A stretch of 64,000 nucleotides of DNA, from contig NC_057861.1 of assembly GCF_019393635.1 (NCBI RefSeq), positions 742,874,732-742,938,731 on the forward strand, in the 5' to 3' direction. Under the pieces are notes generated by a model that was given only the letters and a program-made list of their open reading frames with translations, was not told the DNA's origin and made no database searches. Below are positions 44,881 to 58,700 of the stretch, one piece after another; within the stretch, counting starts at the first letter, position 1; every line of letters starts with the position of its first letter. Made by a program: the position numbers and the translations under genes. The stretch is from Dromiciops gliroides (lineage: Eukaryota; Chordata; Mammalia; Microbiotheria; Microbiotheriidae).

Positions 44881-47800
44881 GGGGGGAGGGGGGCAGGGCA
44901 ATGAGGGTTAAGTGACTTGCCTAGGGTCACACAGCTAGTAAGTGTCAAATGTCTGAGGTCGATGTTTAATATATCTTACAAGAAATATAATTTCAAATAC
45001 TCTAGAATTTAAAAAATCACTAGCCTTTTCATAACTTATTCTGATATTAAAATATATAAAGAGAAAAAGAACTTACTTTTTGCCATCAAAGGATGTGATC
45101 TGGAAACAGTACCGTCTATCTTCACAGTCAACAGCCATTACAGAGCAGTTGTCTATATCCATGGCGAGTCCTCCAGCGACATCTCCCCGAGCCTGATTCA
45201 TCAGGTTTCCACCTTGAGTAAAGTAAAATTGTCTGTCCCAGGTAGAGGACACGAGGCCAGTCTTACTAATCAAAGAAAGCATATTCTCATTTAGTAGTGA
45301 CAAGTATAGACTTTTCACAACTTTCAACAAACCAACAGAAAAATAACATACAATTCAAGGAAGAATTCCCAAACTTTCCAAATAGACAATATGTGGCAAA
45401 ATGTTATTCTTTAAACTGTACCAAAGAGCTTCATTTTCTAATTTAAATTCAATTCTAATTTAAATCAATGTTATGGAAACTCATAAATAAAAGTGGTTAC
45501 AAATGAGTTAAGTGGCTCCTTTCATTCTTGTTCTGTGTGTGTTCAGTCAGAATCTCTCTATTACGCCATTTGTTAGAGCCAGTTACCAAGAGAAAAAAAT
45601 CAACTGATTTTTTTTCTCAGTCACTAAGAGATTAGAAATATCCCCATATACAATACCTCTAAAGCAATGTTTGGAAATATAACAGCAGGTGACATAAGGT
45701 TAATACACAAAATAGTATTAACACAAAACAGAATTCAGTTTTAAGTGCATAAAGGCAAAATGTGGGCCCTGCTGCTTTAAAAGAAGTCCTTACGTTATAT
45801 TTTTTGGTTGGTCCAAAATGAGTTTTAACAATAATATATCCATTACAACCAAGAGAAAATTGTCCATTTGAATCTTGAAGGCTTTTATATCAATATAGTA
45901 TGTATCTACGCAGCTCGATATTTTGTCCAGACCTGTGATTTCATTGTTGTAGGGAACTCCTAACTAATGAAAATCAAAAACTACTTGGTAACCTAAGTCT
46001 CAAAGAGGAGTTTAGAGCGCTCAGAGGTTAAAGGACTTGTCCAGGGTCACATGGCCAGGACAGGTCAGAAGCAGGGCTTGACCCCAGTTGCTTTCTAATT
46101 CTAAAGCCAGCTTTCTCTCTATTCCACCATTCTGTTTCCAATGGTATAACTCAGGAGGCCCAAAACAAAGCATTACCAAGTTTTAGACCAATTTTATTTT
46201 TCAATGGAAATTAATTTTAAGCAAAATATCTTTAGTAATTCTAAACTCAATGACTCAATGAATACCAAAGTAGAACATGACTTTGTAGCTCCAGTGCTTA
46301 GCAGTGTCTGGCCCACAGCAAGCACTTCATAAATGTATGCTGATTTAGATTGCTACATGATTTCCTCTTTATAAGTGGAAAATTACTCTCAGAATATGGT
46401 TCAAGCTTCCATGTGAAATCCATATTTGGCAGACTTCATGGCATGTTATAAAGGGAGATATGTGGTACAAAAAATGACAGACATAGTCAGAAAGACTGAA
46501 GGACAAATCCTGCCTCAAACACTTCCTAGCTGCATGACCCTGGGGCAAGGCTCTCTATCTGTTTGCCTGAGTTTTTTCATCTGTAAAAATGGAGAAAATA
46601 ATAGCAAGTACCTCCCAGTATTTATTGTGAGGATAAAATGAGATAGAATTTAAACTGCTATATAAATGCTGTTATTACTATGATATTAATACTCATTAGA
46701 TCAATTAAATTTTTTCAGGCACATTAGCTCATGAAGACAATAATCTATAGCATCAATGGAAGAAGTAAGCACAACAATGAAATCGAGGGTCCTTAAAGTA
46801 ATCGTATTTATTTTCATTTCATTCTGCAATACACATGTACACTTACACACACATATGAAATACAAAAATAATAAATAGTCTAGTAGACATACAGTCCTCA
46901 TTTGTAATATACTCTTCTATACTGGATATAAAGCTGTTTGGGGTCAAGAGATTTATCTTACTTCCTAGCATTGAGATATCCGGCCTTGCGGGTTAAGTTC
47001 CGATGAACGGGAAATTTGGTGATGTCAGGGTCAGGCAAATATAATGGGTCACTGGCTACTTCCAAATCCTCTATTGTCTGTTGCATGGTTTCTACTTCAC
47101 AGTCCATTTCCCTGCGAACACTAACACAGCAAGTAGGTTATAGGTCCAGTTTCAACAGATAAAATCTTCACCAAATACATGTATATTTTTACCAAATAAT
47201 ATTCTTGTAAGGGCAGCTAGGTGACAGTGGATAGAGTGCTGGTCTTGGAGTCAGAAAAACTTGTTTTCCTGAGTTCAAATCTGGCCTCAGACACTAGCTG
47301 TGGGACCCTAGGTAAGTTGTTTAATCTGTTTGCCTGAGTTTCCTGATTTGTAAAAAGAGCTGGAGAAGGAAATGACAAACTACTCCAGTATTTTTGCCAA
47401 GAAAACCTCAAATGGGGTCATGAAGAGTTGGATGCAACTAAACAACTTTCTTGAAAGTATAACATATTTATAGTTTCAAATATATATCAGTGTCAAATGT
47501 TCACCTTTTCTAGTGCAGAACTGGGGGGGAGGGAGTGAAATAGTTTGGAATTCAAGTGTAATTAAAAATATTTTTTAAAAATTTAATATAGTAAACTGTT
47601 GATTATCTTCACTAATAGAAGGAAATAACTTAAGAGTATTAAAAAAAATCCAGCAACTAATTAAAAAATACTTCAGATTTTATTCTGGAATGCATTTTTT
47701 CTATTTGTTTAAAATATGCCCACATCTGTTGTGAATATTTGACAAGTTGGAGATAAACTCAGCTTATAAAACAGCTCAGCTTTCCCACTCTGCTGGTTTG

Positions 47801-50800
47801 TCACTGGATAATATCAATGTTCAGCCTGTGCCAGGAAGATTTAGAATTCTTCTCTTTAAGTTCCACACTGTGATGAATAGACTTTCCTGATGACTAAACT
47901 GGGCTCCCAAACTGGCTCTATCTGGATGGTTAATTAATAAAGGAAGAGCAAGGTAGAACAGCAGTTCATTCACTGACCAGACTTCTTATTATTTAGTACA
48001 TGGAAGACATTATGAGGTCTTGTGGAGAGTACAACAATGATTAGCACATAGTGTTTTCCCTAAGGGAGCTTATAGTCTACTAGGTAAGACATGTGACCAC
48101 AAAAAATGAAATATAATGATAATTTGGAATAAGTATCACATGACTAGAATGCATAGTGGGAATTTGGAAGGTAGAAAGTAACTTCTAGCTAGAGGCATGA
48201 GGAAAGGCATATAATCTTAGATGAAAAAAGCCTATCAGGTATAAGGAATGGAGTGGACAAAGGGACAGAAGCAGGACTGTGTAGGAAGGTGGCAGAGTAA
48301 TGGTCTCAGAGAGATCCTAGGGAACACAGATGTACCAGCCTCTCCTTAGTGCTTTCAGGTTGTGGGGTATCAGAGAAAGGTTCTGTGTCCATGTGCAACC
48401 TTGTATAGGCTGCTGTCTCAAGGTTATCAAGGTAAGCCAAGTGTCAGGTAAATCGAGGTAAAAGATGGCAAGAACATTCAAGAAAGTCTAGAACCAGTGC
48501 AGCTAGGCCTCTGTGCTAGCATCCTCTGGTGTGAGATTTAAACAGAATTAATTTTCAATTGGAAACTTACTGTGATATATATCCGCATATAAACCTTAGC
48601 TTAGAATTCAATGATCATTGAAACTCATCAGATTTTGTTAAAAATATGGAATTCAAACTTAATAAAAAATTTTAATGCTTCTCAGTTAAGATGGCTGGAT
48701 AGGGGCACCTAGGTCACACAGTGGATAAAGCACCGGCTCTGGATTCAGGAGGACCTGAATTAAAATCCGGCCTCAGATACTTGACACTTAGTAGCTGTGT
48801 GACCCTGGGCAAGTCACTTAACCCTCATTGCCCTGCAAAAAAACCCAAACAAATAAACAAAAAGATGGCTGGATGGGAGGTTCCAAGGGAAGAAGGTTCC
48901 TCATATACTGCCTCCCCACTCAAAACCAAACAAAAACCTCACAGAAAAATAGTTAAAAACAAACAAAGAAAATTTAAAAACCAATCAGACCAAAGAAAAA
49001 CACATCAGTATAATTAAAAGTATTAGAGAACAACAGAGACAAATACCAAAAGCCACACTGAAGGAAATGAATGATCTGACTTGAAAGGAAGAAGGGATGT
49101 GGTGGCCATCTAATCTCACCTCCCTCCCACCCACCCCAGTACAAAAGTCACGCTCTACTCTTTGATCCAGCAATACCACTATTAGCTTTATATCCCAAAG
49201 ACATCCAAAAAAGGGGGCAAGGGCCTATTTGTACAAAAATATTTATAGCACGTCTTTTTGTGGTGGCTAAGAATTGAAAATCAAAGGGATACCTGCCCAT
49301 CAATTGGGGAATGGCTAAATAAGCTGTGGCATATGACTGCAATGGAATATTATTGTGCTATAAGAAATGAGAAGCAAGATGATTTCAGGAAAACCCAGAA
49401 AGACTTACATGAATTGATGGATAGTGAAGTGAACAGAACCAGGAGAACATTGTACACAGTGACAGCAATATTGTATGATGAACTGTGAATGACTTAACTA
49501 TTCTCAACAATACAGTGATCGAAGACAATCCCAAAGGACTAATGATGAAGCATACTATACACCTCCAGAGAAAGAAGTGATATTGACTGAATACAATTTC
49601 ATATTTTCTTTTAAGTCTTCTTATACAAAATGACTAATATGGAAAAGTTTTACATAAATGCACATATATAACCTATAGGTGATTGCTTCCTGCCTCAGGG
49701 AGGGGGGAGGGGAGGGAGAGAAGGAGGAATAGAATTTGGAACTCAAAACTTTAAATAAAAAATATTTTTTAAAAAGCATGCTGAGGGGGCAGCTAGATGG
49801 TGCAGTGGATAAGCACTGGCCCTGGATTCAGGAGTACCTGAGTTCAAATCTGGCCTCAGACACTTACTAGCTGTGTGACCCTGGGCAAGTCACTTAACCC
49901 CAATTGCCTCACCAAAAAAAAAAAAAAAAAAGCATGCTGGGTCTAGTGGTCATCCAAGCTCTGTTTCAAGAGCCCCAAGGCAAGGGGACCTGCCCATTCC
50001 AATCTGCCAGTGGACAGCTCTTACTGTTAGTAAGTTTTCCTGATCATGAGTCTAAATTCATCTCTTTGAAACTTCTATCAACTGCTCTTGGTTCTGCCTT
50101 TTGGGACCCAAAAGGACAAAACAGATCCCTCATTCACCTCATACCCCTTCAGATACCTGAAGACAGCTATTGTCATCCCCCTCCCCCCCAGTCGTCTCTT
50201 TTCCAAACTAAACACCTCCAATTCCTTCTACAACATGCCCTGAAATGGCACATGATTTGTTCAACAGAATCGCAAACTATAAAGGGCCATATGAAAATGT
50301 TCAAAATCACCAATATTAAATATGGTGTAACTAACTGAAAGACCGATGTAGTCCTCCCATACAGATATAAGCATACTTCTTTCCTCAGGAGAAGCAGGGG
50401 ATTTCTAGGGTAAATGTCACATACTATCACTGCACTGGAGGTGATTTTGCTGAACTGTTTTTCTTTATTACCAAGAATAATTCAATTTGGAGGGGATGAA
50501 GGGTGGTTCCAGAACTGACTGCTACATAAACTAAGAGTATCAGTAAAATTTATTTTTTTAAACTGGCAAATGTTTAAAAAGTGACTTGAATTGGTGATGT
50601 GATTACTGAGCCACTGTTAGTGATAGCTGAATGATTATGGAGAATAAGAAAGGAACTATAGGAATGAAAATGAGCAAATGTTTCTAGATTTTCAAAAGAG
50701 AAGCTTGACTTCAATTTATAGGAAAATTCTAGAAAGACTTACTGTTGTTTTGGTTGGTCAGTACAATGCAACAGATTTGGACCAGGCTAAAAGGCTGAAC

Positions 50801-52739
50801 TCAAACATTAGTCAGTAATGGTTTGCTGTCCAGTTGGAGATATACAACGGGGTGCCTCATGGGTCTATGCTTGGTGATCATTATCAAAGTATACACTGCA
50901 TGCTTATCAGTTTTACAGATGACATAAAGCTGGGAGGAGAAACTGAGTCAGGATCTTGAAAGATCTTTACGAGCTAGAACACTGAGAATATGAAGTTTTA
51001 CAAACAGAAATGGAAAGCCCTACACTTGGGGTTAAAAAACAGCCAATTTCACAAATATAAGATTGGGAAAGAAATTGTTAGGAAGCAGTTTGAAAAAAAC
51101 AAAACCAAACCAAAACTCTAGGGGCTTTAGTGGTATCAGCATGTGTCACTGTGACGTGGCAGCTTAAAAAACCCTCAACATATGTGATCTTGGCCTTTAT
51201 TAAGAAAGGCACAGCTCTGAGAAATGAGGTGAGAGAACATCATGGTGAGCTGGCCTTATCAGCTCAGATCTCAAGGAGGAACGAGTTCAGTTAAGGTCAT
51301 CACAATTTAGGGAAGACAGTGTTAAGTTGTAGACCATCCCTAAAACAGGCATACTGAGAAGCCTTGGGTCTATACCACAGAAGGACTGTTTGGAGGAACT
51401 GGGGAGTGTTTAGAAATCATAGTTGCATTCAAATATTTAAGGGGCTTTTTTGAGGAAGCTTTTGATTTGTTCTATTTGGCCCGGAGGAAAATACCAGGGT
51501 CAAATTTCAGTCAGGAACAATTTGACTAATAATCTGAGCTGTCTCAGAAAGTAATGGGTTTTCCCTCACTGAAGCTCTTCAAGCAGAGGTTGGATGACCA
51601 TCTGCCATGTATGTTATAGGAAGGATTCTTCCAGTATGATTTGGACTAGACAGCTACTGAGATCATTTTCAAATTTGGAAAATTTCTATAAGCAATGTAA
51701 CAAATTCTCAAGGTTAAGTTGAGAAAATATAGTAAAAATAAAGCAAGAATTCCTAAATTAATTTATAAATTGGGATATGAATTGACATACCAAATGGGCT
51801 TGGTCACAGAATTAGATAAACTGATAACAAAATTCTCATGGAAGTCTCCAGACAAGAGTAACATAGACTTATGATAAAGGATGAAGAGGGATTGGCTGTA
51901 CCAGACTTCAAAAATGTCTGATCTTTGAGCTAATTGGTCCAAACTTTTGGATAGCAATATGGTAATATACAAACAAGAATCATAAAACATTACTTTTGAT
52001 AAAGTGGTTCTTTTGCTACCATTGTATCCCAAATGCACTAAGGAAAAAAAAAGGTCCATTTGTACAAAAACATCTATAATTGACAATGGCAAAAATTTAG
52101 AAACAAACTTCATATAAAATTGGAGAATAAATAATATTAATATATAAATAATAATAAATATATAAAATAAATAAAAATAGAAAAATTAATAAATTTGGCT
52201 GAATAATTTATTACATTAATGTAATTGAATATTATGGCATCATAAAACAATAAGTCTGTAGCATCTCAGAAATATTAAAAGCATTCTGAGGTGATGAAAA
52301 CCAAGATGACCAAATAAATCATACAGATTCTTACCTACAATTTATATGGAAATGAAAACCAAGTCAAAGCTGAGGACTTCAGAGAGAGTTAAGAAAGGGC
52401 AAGCTTGTTTCTTTCCTCATTTCTGTGGCTCTACTTTGTTAAACTGCACAGTAAACTTTGGGAGTCCTCTGTGATATTTTTCTCTTATTTATTTATTTTG
52501 GCAGGGTAGTGTGAGGGAATGAGGCCTGGTCTTAGAGTGAGGAGAAAGAGCCCTGGGAGTGACTCCTGCCTCGGTCACTGACAAGTTGTGCGACCATATT
52601 AAGTCCCAATCTCTGATCCTCTGTTTTCTTAGATGTAAAACCATGATGATATGGTGCCTCCCTCAAAGAGCTGTTCTGAGACAAAATGGTATTTATAAGG
52701 CCATACCAAAATATATGTGTGTGTGCATATACAGATATA

Positions 52740-52771
<32 letters not shown>

Positions 52772-55700
52772 GACGTATGAAGTTACTGAAGATGTATATA
52801 CTTGTAGAAAAACCAGCACCAGACAATGATGCATTATTTCTGTGCAATGATATATATATCACGACAAAAATGAGTTTCTCATCTCATGTTATATCATGTC
52901 CTATGACATACATATACATACACATATGTATTTATATTTACAACCCATTACCAAAAAAAGATGTTTTAATTGAGATTAAATAACTGGTAAATATAGTAGA
53001 ACATACTTACTTCTGTACACTTGTTCCAATATTTGCTAAAAATTCTTCTAGCTGTTCACTGAGATTTTCAGAACCCATCTTAAAAAAACTTATCTAAGGA
53101 GGAAAAAAACAAAATTGTATTTAAATATAACCTAAGATGACATTATATTTATCAGAAAAAGATCAATATATATTCCATTTTGAGAAAATTAACTTTTATG
53201 GTTGAAAATAGGTTTCGATTTCCATTAAACTTTGATTATCTAGGGTCTTCTTATTTCTCCTTCTTATTGCATGCCTTTGGGCTATTTCAACATTTCTTCT
53301 TTTATCAGAAACTGGTCAAAGTAAAGGAAAAATAAAACTCAAACTTGTCCTTTAATATCAATACATAACTTACATAATACATAAAAGTATTAATACATAA
53401 CTTGGTATTCAGAGAGTGAAAAGTGATGTCTTTGGGATCTGTGGCTTTCATTAAACTACCTTAACCTGTGAGAGGCGGTGTGGTATGGTGGATAGTGAAT
53501 GTCTTCAGGAAGAAGACTCTGACACATAATGGCTATCTGACCACAAACAAACCAATTAATATCTCAGGCCACAGGCAATCATTGAAGACTAAAGCTATTG
53601 AGCTGCTTTGGTAGGGGTAGCTGCATTGCTACACCAATGCAATCACAATAAAAATGTCTTAATTACCATATGGAAGAAAGTCTTTAAAAAAAGAAAGGGG
53701 AAGGGCAGCTAGGTGGTGAGGTGGATAAAGCACCTGCCCTGGATTCAGGAGTACCTGAGTTCAAATCCGGCCTCAGACACTTAACACTTACTAGCTGTGT
53801 GACCCTGGGCAAGTGACTTAACCCCAACTGCCTCACTAAAAAAAAAAAAAAGAAAGAAAGAAAAAGAAAGGAGAGAAAAAAGCCACTGCTTCATTACTAA
53901 GGGACTCTTAAGACATTCAGTGAGATCTTCTTCATTTGAGTGCAGATACTAGCCTCGGAGACGCAGGACTCACATAAGGGCTACTCTGGCCAAAGTAAGC
54001 CACTGGCTGTAGCCACCCTTCTTTAGACTTCGTGGGGTCTTTGGCAATAGACAGTTACTGAATTTCTGGCCTGGGGGGAACCGTAGGAACTCATGTGCCC
54101 AGGAGCAAAACCTTTTAGAAACCATGGTAGGATCCATGGCATATGATAGAGAAGCTAAAGGGACTTAACACATAATGCTTTCTTCTCGTGAATGATCTAT
54201 AGTATAATTATAATATATTCAAATTAAAAACTTGATGGAGAAATTCACTGTAGACTTAATTTCTAATAGTTACCTGGGCTTGCATGTATCCAAGTAGGGG
54301 CTCTAGCATTGCTATTTTCTTCTTATATTGAAGAGTATTCAACGCACAGAAATAATGCATCATTGTCTGGTGCTGTTTTTTTCTTGAAGTATATACATCT
54401 TCTGTAACTTCATACTTCACCTTATGAATAAGAAAAGCATAATGATTCACTCCATTCGATGTACTTTTAGGTAATGTCTCTAATGAAACCCCTAAGGAAA
54501 ATGTGTCAGAATTGTGCACCCATTTGATGTGACAAGCACTATGTGAAAGACTAGAGAAGGAAATGGCAAACCACTCCAGTACCTTTGCCAAGAAAACCCC
54601 AAATGGGGTCATAGAGGTTAGGACATGACTGAAAAAGACTGTTCCAGGTGCCAGGGATAGAAAGACAAAGAATAAAAGGTCTTGCCTTCCAAGAGCTTTC
54701 AGGTGTGCTGGCTCTGTTTGGTTCCATTTGCCCCGTGATATCACAATGTAAGCAGTGGCACAAATGATGCTGCTCTAGCACATCTGAGCATGTATGATCT
54801 GAACCCTGTGATGCGGGTACTTTGATACCCATTTTACAGATGGGGCTCGGAGAGGCTCATTGCTTTGTTCAGGGATGTACATTTAGCATGTTTTTGAGGC
54901 AAGACCTAAATCCTTTTCTTCCCTGCATCCAAGGTCAGTGCTCTTTACATTATGCCATGATATATCTTTCTCACCTCTCCCATTATAAAGCTATAGGTGT
55001 AAAAACAAAAGTCAGGTTTACTTTTTATGTTAGATTTCAAAAATAATTCCGAAGGAAAAAAAAAAACCTGTCACCTTCACTTTGAGCTCTTTTATTCCTG
55101 TGTCAGAACATTTGTATTAATAATAATAAAAAGCCTCTAAAAAAGTAACACAGAAATACCCCTGGTTTATCATTTTGTAATTTTGCTCTGTGACTACAGG
55201 TAAGTGACATCACATCTGTGGGTGTCAGTCTTCTTATCTCTAAATGGGCCAATATCGGTGAGGTCTGCAATTACTGATGGTGTGCCCACCAGCCAAGAAC
55301 CACAGCTGACAATCACAGGGTCAGGTGATGACAACAGAACCTTAGAAGAGTCCAATACAGTGGGTTTTATTAGCTCTCTTTTGCAAATGAAAAAACAAAA
55401 GGTCAGAATCTCAGTGACTCGTCCATGGGCACATAACTGGAGACAAGGTCCAGATGTGAACCCAGATTTCAAGCCCATCTCTCTTCCACGTGCAAAGCTG
55501 CCTCACAACCTATGCAACAAAGCTGCACAAAGCCCATGGGACATGGAACACATGAAGTTAATTCCTTGTATTTTGCCCCTTAAGACCCTTTTCTCCCTCC
55601 ACAAGCACTGATGATATTCCTGTATATTTTTAGAGGATACATGAGATAGAACACTAAATCTGGAATCAAAAACTGAGAACTGAGTCCTAGCTCCACTACC

Positions 55701-58700
55701 TGCCAGCTCTATGACCAAGATCAAGTCATTTTAAATGACTGGTGCAGAGGACAGAGCAACAGTCTTCAAATCAGGAACACCTGGGTTCTAATCCTACCTC
55801 GTCACTTACTAGCTGTGTGATTTTGGGAAAGTCAATTAACTTCTCTCTGCCTCAGCTTCCCCATTTAAAAAGTGGGGACAATCATAGCAATTACCTCTTA
55901 GGTAATAATCTCAGATCAAATGAATTAACATGTCAAGCACTTTGCACACCATTATTATTTTAATTAAGTATTACACATTTATTAATTAATCATAATTATA
56001 ATAAAATTGAGTTAATAATATTTGTATTAGCCTCATAGGACTTCAAGGAAGGAACTCTACAAACTCTAAAGTACTTAGTTTTTGAGCTACCCATGTCTAT
56101 TTATGGGTTATTGCCAGACTGTAACCCTCACGTAATGAAGGCATGAAAAGCATCTATCAAGTGCTTACTGTGCAGACGTGTTCTCCACTAAGTGCTGGGC
56201 ACACAAACAGAGAGGAGCACCCTTCCTCTCAAGGGGCTCTCAGTTTAACTGGAGAAGACAATACATGCAGGAGGACAGCTGGAAAGGCTGGGAGCTCCTA
56301 CAGTAGGGGGAGGCGTTTCCTGTATCACAGTGTAGTTTCAGCTAAATACTCAACAGCCTAATGTTATTCTATTATTTTAAGAGACATTTTTGGCAACACT
56401 CTGGTATATATGTGCTTGTTCATATGACTGCTGATGCCTGAAATTTTATTTAAATATCAAGTCAGACTATGTTAAAAAACAAAACAAAACCCTATGCCCC
56501 AAGTTAAAGTTTCAGAAAAAGTTATGGGTTTGTAATATTCCTACTTTTGGTAACAATAAGTTTTTAAAATAGGGAAGAACATGAAATTCAAATTAAAGCA
56601 AATAATATTTTCATTTAATCATTGTTGGTTATTCTTTTAGAACAGAAAAACCTAGCACGCTTAGGACACACACAGGTTTAACACTGACTTTAATCCTAGT
56701 ATCGAAAGAGCATATAACAAAACAAACCTTGTCATTTTCTCTTTTTTTGGACAGTCGACTGTATCTATTAATTGCAGCATCATGGTCTGGAAAAAAATAA
56801 TTTATGTTAATAGTACTACCTTGAAAAGGCTGGAGCACTTGAAATGTTCTGAGAAAGTACATTTTTTCTCAAATGAGAAAAAGTCACATGATTCCTCTTT
56901 TGCTTCAAAAAAAGCTTCTGTTACAATGAATAACTTTTCATTTCACCAATATTAAAATTTTCCTAAATTACATTTTTGTTTTTTTACCATAGCAATGATG
57001 TTTTTTTTCAAATATGAAGTAATTTTCCTATCATTGACTTAACCAAACCAATCAAATTTTGATACTATCAGATCTGCTCACTCTATATAGAGAGCGGTGT
57101 AAAGTCATAATCTATTGGTTATCTTCCCTATGGTACCTTATAACAATTTCAATTTAAGTAACAGAATTATCCTTAATAACAGATTAATTTTTTTTAAACC
57201 CAGGATCACTTTTTTTCTCAGTTCTTTACTACTATAATACTAGAAAGCATAGGGCTAAAAGGCTTTTTGATAGTATACATGTATCCTTGCTAGTGCTAAA
57301 AGATTAAAGTATGTAGGGCTTACCATTGCTGGCAATTTGAAACACTTCCTTTAATGTTAATATCTCTAAGGAGAAAAAAATACAGATGAGAATTATTCCA
57401 ATTTAATATACAAATAGACACCTTCCTACATTCATATTTTAGAATGTTTTCTAACATGCTAAATTCATTCTTAACTTTCTAACTAAAATATCAAATGATC
57501 TTAACAGAAAGTATAAATCAATAGTTCCATATCCAGATAAACTGTTTTTCACCTGATAAGCCATGAAATTGCAAAGCAGATTTAGCTAGACAGCACTTTG
57601 AGGTGTGAGAGGTAGTAATGTGAGAAAAGCAAGGATGGATGAGAGATAGCATCAGTCTTAGAGGTATTATTATAAACACATTTACAAAAAACATTTCTAA
57701 ATACATAATATGGTATATCATCTTCACTCATCTTTTAAAAAATTGTAGACTTCGAAGACAATACTTTGCTGGATTCGTATGACTCACCCTTTAACTTATA
57801 CATAGCAACTAATGTTTAAAAAGTGAGTTAGAGGGGGCAGCTAGGTGGTGCAGTAGATAAAGCACCAGCCCTGGATTCAGGAGGACCTGAGTTCAAATAA
57901 GGCCTCAGACACTTGACACTTATTAGCTGTGTGACCCTGGGCAAGTCACTTAACCCTCATTGCCCCACCAAAAAAAAAAAAAGTGAGAGATAATAAATAA
58001 AAAAAATAGGTTTGTTGACCATTCCTTTCTAAGCTAATCAAGGAGGATTAAGTCCTTTTTCTGCCCAGTTCTGACATTGAATTTTCCTCAGTTTCTACTG
58101 AAATAGAATATTCTGCTCCTAAGATACATTTTTTTATCTGTAAGTGATTTAAGTACTTTTCTGTCAATTTTAGCACTGATTCACTCTGATATTTTTAGAT
58201 TACAGACACATGTTAATGCATCTGTCTTAGATTATAAACTATTAAGAGTAAATTCAGATCTAGGAAACTTTATTGGTACAACAGCTAGAAGCCCAATTAA
58301 AAATATACACATGTACACACTGTAAATAAAAATAACAGCAAGGGCAGCTAGGTGGCAAAGTGGATAGAGCACCAGCCCTGGAATCAGGAGGACCCGAGTT
58401 CAAATTTGGTCTCAAACACTTGATACTTACTAGCTGTGTGACCCTGGGCAAGTCACTTAACCCCAATTGCCTCACAAAACAAAAACAAAACAAAAAAATA
58501 ACAGCAAATGAATAGACAGACTGACAATACATTTCAGTCAAGTAAATGATACAGATCATGGATAGAGATGGTGAGTGACAAACATTTTGCAAAAAGTAAA
58601 ACCATTACTAGAGGTAAGAATTTTAAAGTTAGCTTCCATACCTTTTAGATCCCTTTCTTTAAACTGGGAAATAGGAAACATCATAGCATCGGCAAGCTGA

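Noticed and set aside
49258-49488. Open frame with LWHMTAMEYYCAIRNEKQ
   Set aside because: C-terminal remnant of L1 ORF2 in a 5'-truncated copy, not a host gene.
54256-54744. 162-codon minus-strand frame around APPL1 exon 8
   Set aside because: Only the part from VKYEV to YMQAQ is exonic; the rest is SINE and intron sequence.
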